A stretch of DNA of 64,000 nucleotides. Origin: Alkaliphilus metalliredigens QYMF. GTDB lineage: Bacteria > Bacillota > Clostridia > Peptostreptococcales > Natronincolaceae. The DNA lies in the NCBI RefSeq assembly GCF_000016985.1, contig NC_009633.1:1612001-1676000 (forward strand), given 5' to 3'. Made by a program: the position numbers and the translations under genes. Below, one piece after another: positions 39,350 through 48,325 of the stretch. The first letter of the stretch is position 1. Every line of letters starts with the position of its first letter. The notes under the pieces are model-generated. The model was not told the DNA's origin and did not search any database. It saw only the letters and a program-made list of their open reading frames with translations.

Positions 39350-40348
39350 CTACTTTCTAATCTGACTAAGTGCAGCTCCCTTTAATCCTTCAATGGCGTA
39401 GCGCTTATAGAGCTCATGGCAAGAATAAGTGAATTTAATGGTATGCACATCTAAAGACTCAGTCCCTTTTTTGATGATGTCATTCCATGAGAGGGCTACA
39501 GGTTGAACATTTTGATTGGATAGGTCAATTGCACCAAGGGTTAATTGATGGGTAATAGAGCAGGTTGTGAAAATATTCAGGGCTTCCTCGAAATCATTAA
39601 AGTAGTCCTTTAGAACCAAAAGACTATGTAGACCTGTGATACAGTGAAGCACAACGATACTGCTGGTATTATTAAAGGCAGATATAAATAAACCAAGCAA
39701 TGCCCGAACTTTGTCTTCTTCATTTCCTTCTATTAAAAACCCACTTTCAAGATATTCTGGATCTCTGTAAAGGGTCTTCATAATCTGTCCCATGGAATAA
39801 CTTGAAGAGATCACAGGATTGAAACGTGAGTCACTCATTAAGCGGTTCATTTCTTCGATGACATGTGAGCTTTGAACTTTTCGATTAAACTGAGAACCTC
39901 CTCGATAGGCAGTCACATAATAGGCTAAAGCTCGTTTCGCTTCTTCCAGCAAAGCGTCTTCAAGCTGGACACCTTCAATGGCATAGGCAAGACGGATAAT
40001 CACATGAAAGAGGCCTGAGGACATACCAAGAGGATAAGTATTTAAGATTTCATGAGTCACCTCATTCATACCTCGGGCTTCAACTTCCCCATCAATTAAG
40101 GCTAGGCAAGATTCATATAACTCTCTCTTGCCAAGACAGGCTTCGATTGAATCTATTCTTGGGTATTTAGCCTTCACCGCGTTTACATTAAAACTGTTTT
40201 GGAAGTACTCTGAATAGGATTTAACCACTTGAAGATCATTAGTCATTTGATAAAGAGCCAACTGGCCCATGGGCAGATGGTTGATGAGTCCCTTCATATA
40301 AGGAGCATGTCTTTTTCCATAGTCGTTGATGAGTTCGCTAAGCTTCAT
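39350..40348 (-). CDS. Questin oxidase-like (DUF4243) protein
   Basis: This 332-aa helical protein carries the conserved His-containing motifs of the questin oxidase family: INHLPMGQLAL, GLFHVIIRLAYAIEG, VVLHCITGLHSL and VHTIKFTYSCHELY. In fungi a member performs an oxidative ring cleavage; the bacterial function is unknown. There is no signal peptide. The ATG is preceded by AGGAGGGTAAG. It is convergent with the chemoreceptor and not part of an operon. Confidence 0.75.
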   Translation of the reverse strand: MKLSELINDYGKRHAPYMKGLINHLPMGQLALYQMTNDLQVVKSYSEYFQNSFNVNAVKAKYPRIDSIEACLGKRELYESCLALIDGEVEARGMNEVTHEILNTYPLGMSSGLFHVIIRLAYAIEGVQLEDALLEEAKRALAYYVTAYRGGSQFNRKVQSSHVIEEMNRLMSDSRFNPVISSSYSMGQIMKTLYRDPEYLESGFLIEGNEEDKVRALLGLFISAFNNTSSIVVLHCITGLHSLLVLKDYFNDFEEALNIFTTCSITHQLTLGAIDLSNQNVQPVALSWNDIIKKGTESLDVHTIKFTYSCHELYKRYAIEGLKGAALSQIRK

Positions 40349-40585
40349 AGGCTTACCCTCCTGCTTTTATTTGGACATTACTTCATTCTTTTATATTTTT
40401 ATCCCTACCCTTCAGATTTAAACTCATAGATCATGAAATATACCTATATTTATGAAAAAAAATTTTTATTTCAATGAATTGGTACCCATAATTGACTATG
40501 TGGTATAATATGTAAGTTGAGTTAGAGAATCGCAAGTCACGCAAAAAAGATATATATAAGATAATACTGATAAGGGGGATGTAAG

Positions 40586-41290
40586 ATGAGTATAAGAAAA
40601 AGAGTGATATTATCAATTATAGGTCTAATAAGTGCTTTTATAATGATGGGCTACAGTAATCACAATACAATACCACTGTTAGAGCGTATTTTAGTTCCTA
40701 TAGAAATGGGAAATAGTACGTTTTATTATGCCATGCTGATTCCAGTTGTGGTGATTTATTTTAGCTTTAAGAATATTATAATTGCACTTAACCTTGAGGA
40801 CCGCAACCTGAGGATGAGGGCATTCATACTCACTATTTTATGTATTGTAGGATATTCATCAATGTTGGGGCGGAGCGAAAAAGTATATAGGAGCTACGCC
40901 AATGATTTGAATGCGATATACTATCATCGTGGGGATGCTAATCGGTTGGGACTTAATGGTGGGGAAGAAGTGATAACGGTGAATGGAACCATTAGACTCG
41001 AGAACCTTGGGGATGAGTCTCAAGACTTTTACATCAAATTACAGGTTCCTGCACATTTCACAGAGGTAATGGAGGAATCAGAATTAATGGCAATAGACCA
41101 GAGAACTGGGGAATCGGAAAAGTTCAGCATCGATGGAAAAACCGAGGTTGTTTTAAGACCGTATTTCATAGGAACAACAGCTGGTGAAGTGAGGGAAAGA
41201 TCAGGAGGTTGGGGCCGTTCAACAAGGCAATTTAATTTTGTCATATATAATGAGGCTGAGGAAATTTCATTTACAGAAAAATATGAGTAA
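40586..41290 (+). CDS. Hypothetical membrane protein with extracytoplasmic domain
   Basis: This 234-aa protein has three helices (residues about 8-24, 45-64, 78-97) followed by an outside domain of beta-rich character (VITVNGTIRLENLGDESQDF, then IKLQVPAHF). I do not recognise the family. AAGGGGGATG precedes the ATG. It has its own terminator and is probably monocistronic. Confidence 0.65.
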   Translation: MSIRKRVILSIIGLISAFIMMGYSNHNTIPLLERILVPIEMGNSTFYYAMLIPVVVIYFSFKNIIIALNLEDRNLRMRAFILTILCIVGYSSMLGRSEKVYRSYANDLNAIYYHRGDANRLGLNGGEEVITVNGTIRLENLGDESQDFYIKLQVPAHFTEVMEESELMAIDQRTGESEKFSIDGKTEVVLRPYFIGTTAGEVRERSGGWGRSTRQFNFVIYNEAEEISFTEKYE

Positions 41291-41322
41291 AAATAGTCTT
41301 GATAAAATAGCAATACTGAAAT

Positions 41323-41359
41323 GAAGCCACAGGGTGTGAGGACTCATTCTGTGGTCTTT
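41323..41359 (+). terminator. Terminator downstream of 40586-41290
   Basis: AGCCACAGGGTGTGAG pairs imperfectly with CTCATTCTGTGGTCT and is followed by TTTT. Confidence 0.7.
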
Positions 41360-41491
41360 TCATATCTTATGGTATAATATTTAAGGAACTAGAACAAAGA
41401 GATATTTTCAATAGATAAAGTTTACCAAGACTCAATTCTATAAATTGAGTCTCGGTTGAAATTCATACTATTTGAATTGGAGGATGCAAAT

Positions 41492-42226
41492 ATGGAAGAC
41501 ATAATGGTGCAGATTGTTTTTGGTGCACTGGTTATTTTTTTTGCAGCAATGACACAGGGAATCACGAGTTTTGGATTTTCATTAATTTCACTACCGCTTT
41601 TAGGCTTATTTTTACCTTTGAAAATTGTGGTTCCGGTATTAGTGATCTATAGTCTACTCTTAAATAGCATCATCCTATATCATATAAAAGAATTTATTGA
41701 AATAAAAAGAATCTCTATTTTAGTCATGGCCGGGATCATTGGTACACCCTTTGGTGTTTACCTATTAAAGATTTCAGATGAGAGTACACTAAAATTACTA
41801 ATTGGGATCATTATCACCATTGCAGCAATTGTAAATTTTTCTGGATATAAAATTAAAGTAAAAAATGAGAAACGATCCTATATACCGGTAGGCTTGGCTA
41901 GTGGGTTGTTAAATGGAAGTGTTTCTTTAGGAGGACCGCCAGTGGTTCTTTTTCTAACCAATCAAGCTGTAGAAAAACAAATATTTAGAGCAAATTTAAC
42001 TTTATACTTTTGGATACTTAACATCACCACAATTCCCACCTATTTCTTCGGTGGATTGATTACAGGTGAAGTTATTCAATATACCGCCTATTTATCTCCA
42101 GGATTGATTGTGGGCACATTACTAGGAATCAGTCTAGGCAATAAAGTGGATGAAAATCTATTTAAAAAGCTTACATTGAGTTTAATTATGTGTATGGGTG
42201 TATTATCAATTATGTCTGGGATTTAA
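41492..42226 (+). CDS. TauE/SafE-family anion exporter
   Basis: This 244-aa integral membrane protein has about eight helices and two family repeats: QGITSFGFSLISLPLLGLFL and SGLLNGSVSLGGPPVVLFLT. The family exports sulfite, sulfoacetate or other organosulfur anions. GGAGGATG lies before the ATG at 41492; the ORF extension to 41456 is not supported. It is followed by its own terminator. Confidence 0.87.
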   Translation: MEDIMVQIVFGALVIFFAAMTQGITSFGFSLISLPLLGLFLPLKIVVPVLVIYSLLLNSIILYHIKEFIEIKRISILVMAGIIGTPFGVYLLKISDESTLKLLIGIIITIAAIVNFSGYKIKVKNEKRSYIPVGLASGLLNGSVSLGGPPVVLFLTNQAVEKQIFRANLTLYFWILNITTIPTYFFGGLITGEVIQYTAYLSPGLIVGTLLGISLGNKVDENLFKKLTLSLIMCMGVLSIMSGI

Positions 42227-42261
42227 TAATAGGAATTCACCGGAAACACAATGATACAGGA

Positions 42262-42304
42262 GGACAGTTCATGTCTGAAATAGACAACAGAACTGTCCCC
42301 TTTT
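42262..42304 (+). terminator. Terminator of the TauE-like gene
   Basis: GGACAGTT/AACTGTCC encloses a second small stem (GTCT/AGAC), followed by CCTTTT. Confidence 0.75.
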
Positions 42305-42467
42305 AGTTATTTATATAAAAAAATTAAGAAATCTATAGGTGACTCTACTGTCTGACAAACAAAAGTACTGCCTTAATTTGAATATGCAGAAAACCGATTA
42401 GAACAACTCAAGAAAGGGTATTCTGAACCTAAGAACACTTAATAAGAGATGGAAGGTGAATATAAAA

Positions 42468-43406
42468 GTGACAAAAAAAACAATGGGAATTCATCATATT
42501 ACGGCGATTGTTGGCAACCCTCAGGAAAATGTAGATTTTTATGCTGGGGTATTAGGATTACGATTAGTTAAGAAAACAGTGAACTTTGATGATCCTGGGA
42601 CCTATCATCTGTACTTTAGCGATAATGGAGGGAATCCGGGTACGGTAATCACATTTTTCCCGCGGTCAGGTGCACAACCAGGTAAAATAGGCAGTGGACA
42701 AGTAGGGATCAGTTCCTTTGCAGTTCCTAGGGGGTCCTTGGTGTTTTGGAAGGAAAGACTAAAAGAATTTAACGTGACCTATGTTCTTAAGGAACGATTT
42801 AGTGAACAGTATATTGCATTTGATGATCCACATGGTTTGCAATTAGAAATTGTGGAACGAGAGGCTGGGGAAAATAACCAGTGGTCTTTTGGTGGGATAA
42901 CACCTAATGTAGCCATTAAAGGAATTGCAGGGGTGACTTTATTTTCTAACAAACCGGAAAGCACTGCAATATTATTAGAAGATATTATGGGTTTTGAAAG
43001 GGTAGGAGAAGAAGAGGGCCTTGTTCGATTCAAGTCCATTGGTGATATTGGGAATATAATTGACTTAAAGCGTACCCCAATGGCTGGAGGGACAACAGGA
43101 GTCGGTACGGTTCATCACGTTGCATTAAGAGCAATCGATGATGAAGATCAATTTGCTTGGAAAAGTCATGTGGAAAGCTATGGGTACCATGTCACTTCGG
43201 AACAGGATAGAAATTATTTTAAGGCTATTTATTTTAAAGAAAAAGGGGGAGTTCTCTTCGAAATTGCAACGGATCCTCCAGGGTTTGCCCATGATGAATC
43301 ACATCAAACCATGGGAAAAAATCTTATGCTACCTGAAAGATATGAGTCCCAAAGAGAGAAGCTTGAGAAGTTGTTGGAGCCAATAGAAGTCAGGGAATTA
43401 AAATAA
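42468..43406 (+). CDS. Ring-cleaving dioxygenase of the VOC/glyoxalase fold (MhqA/MhqO-like)
   Basis: This 312-aa protein has two vicinal-oxygen-chelate repeats. Metal ligands are His in MGIHHITAIVG, His in GTVHHVALRA and Glu in LFEIATDPPGF, as in the hydroquinone dioxygenases of Bacillus that detoxify quinones. GTG 42468 lies 9 bases after AAGGTG and is preferred over GTG 42456. The flavin reductase gene follows 67 bases later in the same direction, suggesting a joint role in quinone or electrophile detoxification. Confidence 0.87.
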   Translation: MTKKTMGIHHITAIVGNPQENVDFYAGVLGLRLVKKTVNFDDPGTYHLYFSDNGGNPGTVITFFPRSGAQPGKIGSGQVGISSFAVPRGSLVFWKERLKEFNVTYVLKERFSEQYIAFDDPHGLQLEIVEREAGENNQWSFGGITPNVAIKGIAGVTLFSNKPESTAILLEDIMGFERVGEEEGLVRFKSIGDIGNIIDLKRTPMAGGTTGVGTVHHVALRAIDDEDQFAWKSHVESYGYHVTSEQDRNYFKAIYFKEKGGVLFEIATDPPGFAHDESHQTMGKNLMLPERYESQREKLEKLLEPIEVRELK

Positions 43407-43473
43407 AATCATTTGTTTGGTGATAAAGTAAGTGATTAGGTATGAAGCATATATGTAGCGAGGAGGAATGACA

Positions 43474-44085
43474 ATGCAATCAATTAACCCCATGGAGCTG
43501 TCTGCAAAAGAGAACTACTACATTTTAACTGGAAGTATTATTCCAAGACCTGTGGCATTTGTGACAACCCTTTCTAAGGAGGGTGTCATTAATGGGGCAC
43601 CATTTAGTTATTTTAGTATAGTGGCCTCGGATCCACCTATGGTCTCTATTTCAGTGCAACGTTCAGATGGTAATATGAAGGATACCGCGAGAAATGCAAT
43701 AGACATGAAGGAATTTGTCGTTCATATATCTGATGAATCCTATATACATAAGATCAATGAGACGGCTAAAGAACTACCTTACAATGAGAGTGAAATAGAA
43801 TATACTGGATTGACCTCTGTGCCTAGCACGGTTGTTGCTGTTCCAGGTGTCAAAGAAGCAAGTATTCGAATGGAATGTGTCATGGAGAAATATATTCCCC
43901 TAGGTGCGACTGAAGAAAATCCAGCCTGTGAGCTACTGATAGGTCGTATTGTACAATATCACATCCATGATGAATTATTTCAAGAGGGCAGAATAGATCC
44001 CAAAAAGTTATTGCCTGTCAGTAGATTGGCTGGCAATAATTATGAAAAGCTGGGTGAAATATTCGAACTCAAACGACCGAAGTGA
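43474..44085 (+). CDS. Flavin reductase family protein (FMN-binding split barrel)
   Basis: This 203-aa protein shows the flavin reductase core: YYILTGSIIPRPVAFVTTLS for FMN binding, NGAPFSYFSIVASDPPMVSI, and KDTARNAIDMKEFVVHI. Family members reduce FMN with NAD(P)H for a partner oxygenase or act as flavoprotein electron carriers. ATG 43474 sits 6 bases after GAGGAGGA, better spaced than the ATG at 43468. It is probably co-expressed with the dioxygenase. Confidence 0.88.
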   Translation: MQSINPMELSAKENYYILTGSIIPRPVAFVTTLSKEGVINGAPFSYFSIVASDPPMVSISVQRSDGNMKDTARNAIDMKEFVVHISDESYIHKINETAKELPYNESEIEYTGLTSVPSTVVAVPGVKEASIRMECVMEKYIPLGATEENPACELLIGRIVQYHIHDELFQEGRIDPKKLLPVSRLAGNNYEKLGEIFELKRPK

Positions 44086-44168
44086 TTGGATTAGATTAAC
44101 ATCAAGGTTTCGCAGTTGAAAAATTTGACATAAAACGATAGAATCTAAACTGAAATGGGGATGAATAC

Positions 44169-44849
44169 ATGAATCGTATGGCAGTCAAAATAAAGGAAGC
44201 AAGACTGAAAGCAAAGATGAGTGAAAAAGTATTGGCGAAGAAATGTGGCTTGGCAGAAAGCTATATTGTACAAGTGGAATCAGGTAAAAAAGTAATCAAT
44301 GAAAACGCAGCTGAAAAGATTTTGGAAAAACTAGGAGCAAAGGTAGCGTTTGTAACTGAGCAAGAAGAGCCGGTACAAAAAAGTCAGAATTCTAAAGAAA
44401 CAAGGGTAAATAAGCAGGAAGAAACATTTTTTAATGTACAGCCCACTGAACAATGGTCTGATGCATTGGCCAATATTATCAAAAAATTCCCTGTATATCA
44501 ACTGGATACAAATAAAATCACACAATACAAAGAGCTACCCATTCTAAATAAGAAAGTAGAAGGTTATACATGGGATAAAATTCTCTTTGTACAATCAAGC
44601 AATAACGAAATGCAGGCCCTACGTATTAAAAAGGATGATATTGTGATGATTAGTTTAACCAATGAAATACAGAATAATAATATTTACTTATTTGAAATAG
44701 ACAACAGAAAGATGCTCAGACAGCTTAGGAAAGAAGCTAATAATAAAGTGACTCTGTCTACGGGAAACAAAGGAGAGATTCCAATTCAGACCGATGTGAA
44801 ACAGATTAAAATCATTGGGAAATGTGTTAAGGTGGAGTTTGTACTTTAG
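44169..44849 (+). CDS. XRE-family regulator with S24/LexA-like C-terminal domain lacking the catalytic dyad
   Basis: This 226-aa protein has an N-terminal Cro/CI helix-turn-helix (LAKKCGLAESYIVQVESGKK), a polar linker (70-95) and a C-terminal domain whose pattern SSNNEMQALRIKKDDIVMIS and IYLFEIDNRKMLRQLRKEAN follows the LexA/S24 fold. The Ser before Met in the family motif is Glu here and the expected Lys is not conserved, so self-cleavage is unlikely. GGGGATG precedes the ATG. It probably regulates nearby genes without proteolysis. Confidence 0.75.
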   Translation: MNRMAVKIKEARLKAKMSEKVLAKKCGLAESYIVQVESGKKVINENAAEKILEKLGAKVAFVTEQEEPVQKSQNSKETRVNKQEETFFNVQPTEQWSDALANIIKKFPVYQLDTNKITQYKELPILNKKVEGYTWDKILFVQSSNNEMQALRIKKDDIVMISLTNEIQNNNIYLFEIDNRKMLRQLRKEANNKVTLSTGNKGEIPIQTDVKQIKIIGKCVKVEFVL

Positions 44850-44964
44850 AAAAACATTAAGGAAACTTTCGCTGATTAAGACTCGCTGTGCTCAAACATA
44901 CAGATTGCTTAAGGTCTTTCTCATCTATAAGATAAGTGATAAAAAATTAAAATTATGGGATTAA

Positions 44965-45012
44965 AAAGGGAATGAAGGTGCTACTACTTTTGTAGACACA
45001 TTCATTCCCTTT
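44965..45012. terminator. Terminator of the XRE/S24-like gene
   Basis: AAAGGGAATGAA and TTCATTCCCTTT form a perfect 12-bp stem with a longer internal loop, close to the IS insertion point. Confidence 0.75.
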
Positions 45013-45036
45013 AATTTGTTGATTTCACTAATACTA

Positions 45037-46532
45037 CTATAGTTTTGCACAAATAAAGCCTTTATAAAATTAACTTTGGTACTGTTATGAAGCAATAGTA
45101 AGTATTGCATCTTTCACTGATATATTTTTATCTGTTCCTTGATCTAATGCGGTTTCGGGTAAAACAAGTTTTCCCAAGGAAAATCTTCTCAGACAGATAC
45201 GAAGCTTTTTAAAGCTAAGTTCTGATGTCCAAGGGGTGTCCCCTTGATAATCTTGTGCTTGAAGCCAACTACTATTTGGATGCTTTAGCAGTGCCATCTT
45301 CCCAACACTATAGGACACAGCTGCCAGGTGAATAAACCTGAATGTAGGTAATAAAGATTGATGCTGGTAATCACCTAAACCTAAATGCTGCTTCATATCT
45401 CGGATTGCTGTTTCGATAGAAAAGCGAGCACCATAAATTTCAATAATCGCAGCTGGAGTTAATGATATATCTGTACTGATCAATGCTGTTACATTACTAC
45501 CAACTTTTGTGACCACGATTCGCACTTTACGGTCAAGCCCTAATACCCATAAATCTTTTACCACAACTTCAACGGTTCTTGTTTCACCATATAGGCGTAC
45601 AGATATCAATTGAATAGGTTCAGTTTTAAAAAGGGTCAATATTTTTACCTTCTGTCCTCTTTTTCTTGGTCTACCTTGTTTCTTTATTTGAGGTTTCTCG
45701 GGGTCTAAATATCCTATTGCATTACTTTTTAATTTTGTAATGACATGGATCGGGTTTTTTCCACTCAAAAGTGGTTGTATAAATGACTTATTACTAAAAT
45801 ATGCATCTGCCACTACCCTAACGGGGTGTTTACTGGCCCAATCTGTAAATTGAAATAATGCAGCATGAGCATTGTCCCAGCAGTTCATAGAGGTTGCTAT
45901 GCCCTCGGCATCAGACATCCATTGAGAGGGGTTTAACCTACCGGATATCAGGCGAAAAATCAGTGGGAAACATAAGAATCTATTGGAAAGAAAAGAACCA
46001 ACAATACCCAAAGCACCCCAGTGGTGACCTACAATGTATTTGCCTTTGTCTGCATTGCCACTGTGGTTATTCCACTTTTGAATACCAGGTATTTTCTTAG
46101 AATTCTTTGCTATAAGTGTCGTATCATAAGCCACCAGAAGCGATCCATGAATCATAAAATTCTTTGGAAATAACTCTAAACGCTTATGAAGTAGTTGTTC
46201 CATAATAGCCATGCAGTCCCACTGGTTCTTGCTTAAAAACCGTTCCCAACTTGCAATATGCTTCTTGTAAAAGAAACAATATCTATATATATTTCTGGTA
46301 GTCTTTCGACCTTCAGTTACTAAAAGACACCAAATAAAACCAACAAAATATTTATAATTTGGTATTGATAACAGTTCCTTAGGAAATAATAACAACTGTA
46401 ACAATTCTTGAGGAATATAAATGTACACAAGCATCGCTCCTTGTCGGGGGTATTGTGTTCATATATTCCTCATTTATTTTGCAAATTATTACGTCAGTTT
46501 TTGGTAATTATTTAAAAAGTGCAAAACTATAG
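45037..46532 (-). mobile_element. Intact IS4/IS701-like insertion sequence with 8-bp target duplication
   Basis: The 1,496-bp element has inverted ends CTATAGTTTTGCAC (45037-45050) and its complement (46519-46532). It is flanked on both sides by the direct repeat TAATACTA (45029-45036 and 46533-46540). It contains one transposase gene on the minus strand. The insertion is just past the stop of the pentapeptide gene, which remains intact. The perfect duplication indicates a recent event. Confidence 0.92.
45085..46434 (-). CDS. IS4-superfamily (IS701-like) DDE transposase, 449 aa
   Basis: The catalytic residues appear in LVAYDTTLIAKNSKK (first Asp), VRVVADAYFSNKSF (second Asp) and YGARFSIETAIRDMK, which fits Y-x2-R-x3-E-x6-K (Glu). 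A basic segment KKQGRPRKRGQK precedes the third block. The gene is full length without frameshift, and a single remnant end of a related copy lies at 10756. It differs strongly in sequence from the transposase at 266. Confidence 0.9.
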   Translation of the reverse strand: MLVYIYIPQELLQLLLFPKELLSIPNYKYFVGFIWCLLVTEGRKTTRNIYRYCFFYKKHIASWERFLSKNQWDCMAIMEQLLHKRLELFPKNFMIHGSLLVAYDTTLIAKNSKKIPGIQKWNNHSGNADKGKYIVGHHWGALGIVGSFLSNRFLCFPLIFRLISGRLNPSQWMSDAEGIATSMNCWDNAHAALFQFTDWASKHPVRVVADAYFSNKSFIQPLLSGKNPIHVITKLKSNAIGYLDPEKPQIKKQGRPRKRGQKVKILTLFKTEPIQLISVRLYGETRTVEVVVKDLWVLGLDRKVRIVVTKVGSNVTALISTDISLTPAAIIEIYGARFSIETAIRDMKQHLGLGDYQHQSLLPTFRFIHLAAVSYSVGKMALLKHPNSSWLQAQDYQGDTPWTSELSFKKLRICLRRFSLGKLVLPETALDQGTDKNISVKDAILTIAS

Positions 46533-46537
46533 TAATA

Positions 46538-47122
46538 CTATTTAATGACAAGATCGAAATGCTTTAATAGGGATATCGCATCAGGTAAGGTGACAATGGT
46601 CTTCTTTGTTTTATTATTCAAGAGATGGATGTCATAATCCGTAGCAAAGGAAAAATCCGCCTTCGATAAATCTGAATCATAAAACTTCGTTCCAGTCAGT
46701 ATTGAATATGTAAAATCACTTCCGATTAATATCGTACTGATAAAGTCACTCTCCAGTATTCTACACTGCTGAAACATGGTTTTTCTTAAATTGAGATTGG
46801 AAAAGTTGCAATTTTGAACTAAACACTCATTGAAACTCAATTCAATAATAAAGGAATCAATTTTGCTAAAGTTGATTCCCATTAGTTTGCAGGTTTCAAA
46901 TTTAACATTTCTTAATTTTGAATCATTAAATTGTACTAAGCTTAAATTACACTCATTAAAGATACAATCCTCAAAGAATGCAAAGGAGAAGTCAGATTGT
47001 GAAAAATCACAGCCTTTAAATTGACAATTAATAAATGTTTTGTTAGTGAAGCTTTCACTGCTTGCCAGTACCTTTGTAAAAATCACATCTTCATGTTCAC
47101 TGTGTTTTAAAATATCTATCAT
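46538..47122 (-). CDS. Pentapeptide repeat protein
   Basis: This 194-aa protein is made almost entirely of A(D/N)LXX-like pentapeptide repeats (CQFKGCDFSQSDFSFAFFED, then CNFSNLNLRKTMF), which fold into a right-handed beta helix. Relatives such as Qnr and McbG mimic DNA and protect gyrase, but many have other roles. AAAGGGAGAG precedes the ATG at 47122. The stop codon lies in the target site of the neighbouring IS. Confidence 0.85.
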   Translation of the reverse strand: MIDILKHSEHEDVIFTKVLASSESFTNKTFINCQFKGCDFSQSDFSFAFFEDCIFNECNLSLVQFNDSKLRNVKFETCKLMGINFSKIDSFIIELSFNECLVQNCNFSNLNLRKTMFQQCRILESDFISTILIGSDFTYSILTGTKFYDSDLSKADFSFATDYDIHLLNNKTKKTIVTLPDAISLLKHFDLVIK

Positions 47123-47417
47123 TTTGACTCTCCCTTTTATATGCAAAGTAAACTCATATTGGTTTTATAGGACTATCATAACATAACACATATAAAATAA
47201 CATTGTTGAATTAAAGGAGCTTCGTGTAAGAAAAAAATAAAAAGTGATAGAAATGAAGCATATGCTCTGTGGCGAAGTAATATGATTAAATGCACAAAAC
47301 ATTTTGAATTGTACGATATGTTATAATAATATACAATAATGTATCTATGGATATAGGAAATCAACTTTGTCATTTAAAGTCCATATATAAGTACTATTCC
47401 ATGGGAGGAATGAAAAA

Positions 47418-48056
47418 ATGGAGAAGAAGAGTGTTACTATTTTGTTAGTAGATGATCATGCTATTGTTCGCTATGGCATCAGATCATTAATAGAGAGAAA
47501 TGATGGACTGAAGGTCTGTGGAGAAGCAGGGACTTTACAGGAGGCTTATCACAAGGTATCTGATCTTAAACCTGATATTGTACTATTAGATATCAAACTT
47601 CCTGATGGCGATGGCGCAGCAGGCTGTAGAGAAATCAAAAAAAGAGTTCCCGATGTAAAGGTGATTATTTTAACAGCTTATGCAGAGGACTCTATCATAT
47701 TGGAAGCTGTAAAAGCTGGTGCTGAAGGGTACTTATTGAAGGATATTGATAGTAAAAATATTATTACTGCCATTAGAAATGTTGTTGGAGGTAAAACTTC
47801 ATTAGCTAACGAAGCAATCAGTAAAGTATTGAATGAAGTAAAACAGAATTGCTCAGGAGAGGATGACTTGACATCCCAGGATAAAAGTATTCTTGAACTC
47901 ATCAGTCAAGGGAAATCAAATAAAGATATAGCTAAAGAGATTTATGTTTCTGAAAAAACAGTAAGAAATAACGCCAGTAGAATTTTTAAGAAAATCAATG
48001 CCGGGAATCGTACAGAAGCGGCGATTTATTGGTCAAAACGAAAAATACTAAAGTAA
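47418..48056 (+). CDS. Orphan NarL-family response regulator
   Basis: This 212-aa protein has a receiver domain (VDDH, phospho-acceptor Asp58 in IVLLDIKLPDG, YLLKDID) and a LuxR-type helix-turn-helix (ISQGKSNKDIAKEIYVSEKT). No sensor kinase lies nearby, so its partner is elsewhere. GGGAGGAAT precedes the ATG. It may control the lipoprotein gene that follows on the same strand. Confidence 0.9.
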   Translation: MEKKSVTILLVDDHAIVRYGIRSLIERNDGLKVCGEAGTLQEAYHKVSDLKPDIVLLDIKLPDGDGAAGCREIKKRVPDVKVIILTAYAEDSIILEAVKAGAEGYLLKDIDSKNIITAIRNVVGGKTSLANEAISKVLNEVKQNCSGEDDLTSQDKSILELISQGKSNKDIAKEIYVSEKTVRNNASRIFKKINAGNRTEAAIYWSKRKILK

Positions 48057-48085
48057 TTTAGCCATATTCCTTAATGAATAAAAGG

Positions 48086-48118
48086 TGGGACCTGTAGAAC
48101 TTCTAGGTCGCATTTTTT
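48086..48118 (+). terminator. Terminator of the response regulator gene
   Basis: GACCTGTAGAA pairs with TTCTAGGTC, followed by GCATTTTTT. Confidence 0.7.
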
Positions 48119-48325
48119 GTTATATTCACGACAATGAAAACGATTCTTTACTAAAAGATATTCATTATCACTTAGGGACAAATGTCCTTAAATGTTGAAA
48201 TACAAGCATTTGCATTGAAATTGTATATTTTTTATCATATAATGATTGTGTAGAATATAATAAATGATAATTGCGAAATAAAAATTATCAAACAATAATT
48301 ACTTAAATTAAGGGGGACGAAATTC

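Noticed and set aside
40501-40585. Second c-di-GMP riboswitch (GCAAGTCACGCAAAAAAGA)
   Set aside because: The fragment shares only a few bases with the GEMM core and lacks the paired elements and receptor motifs seen at 36998-37085.
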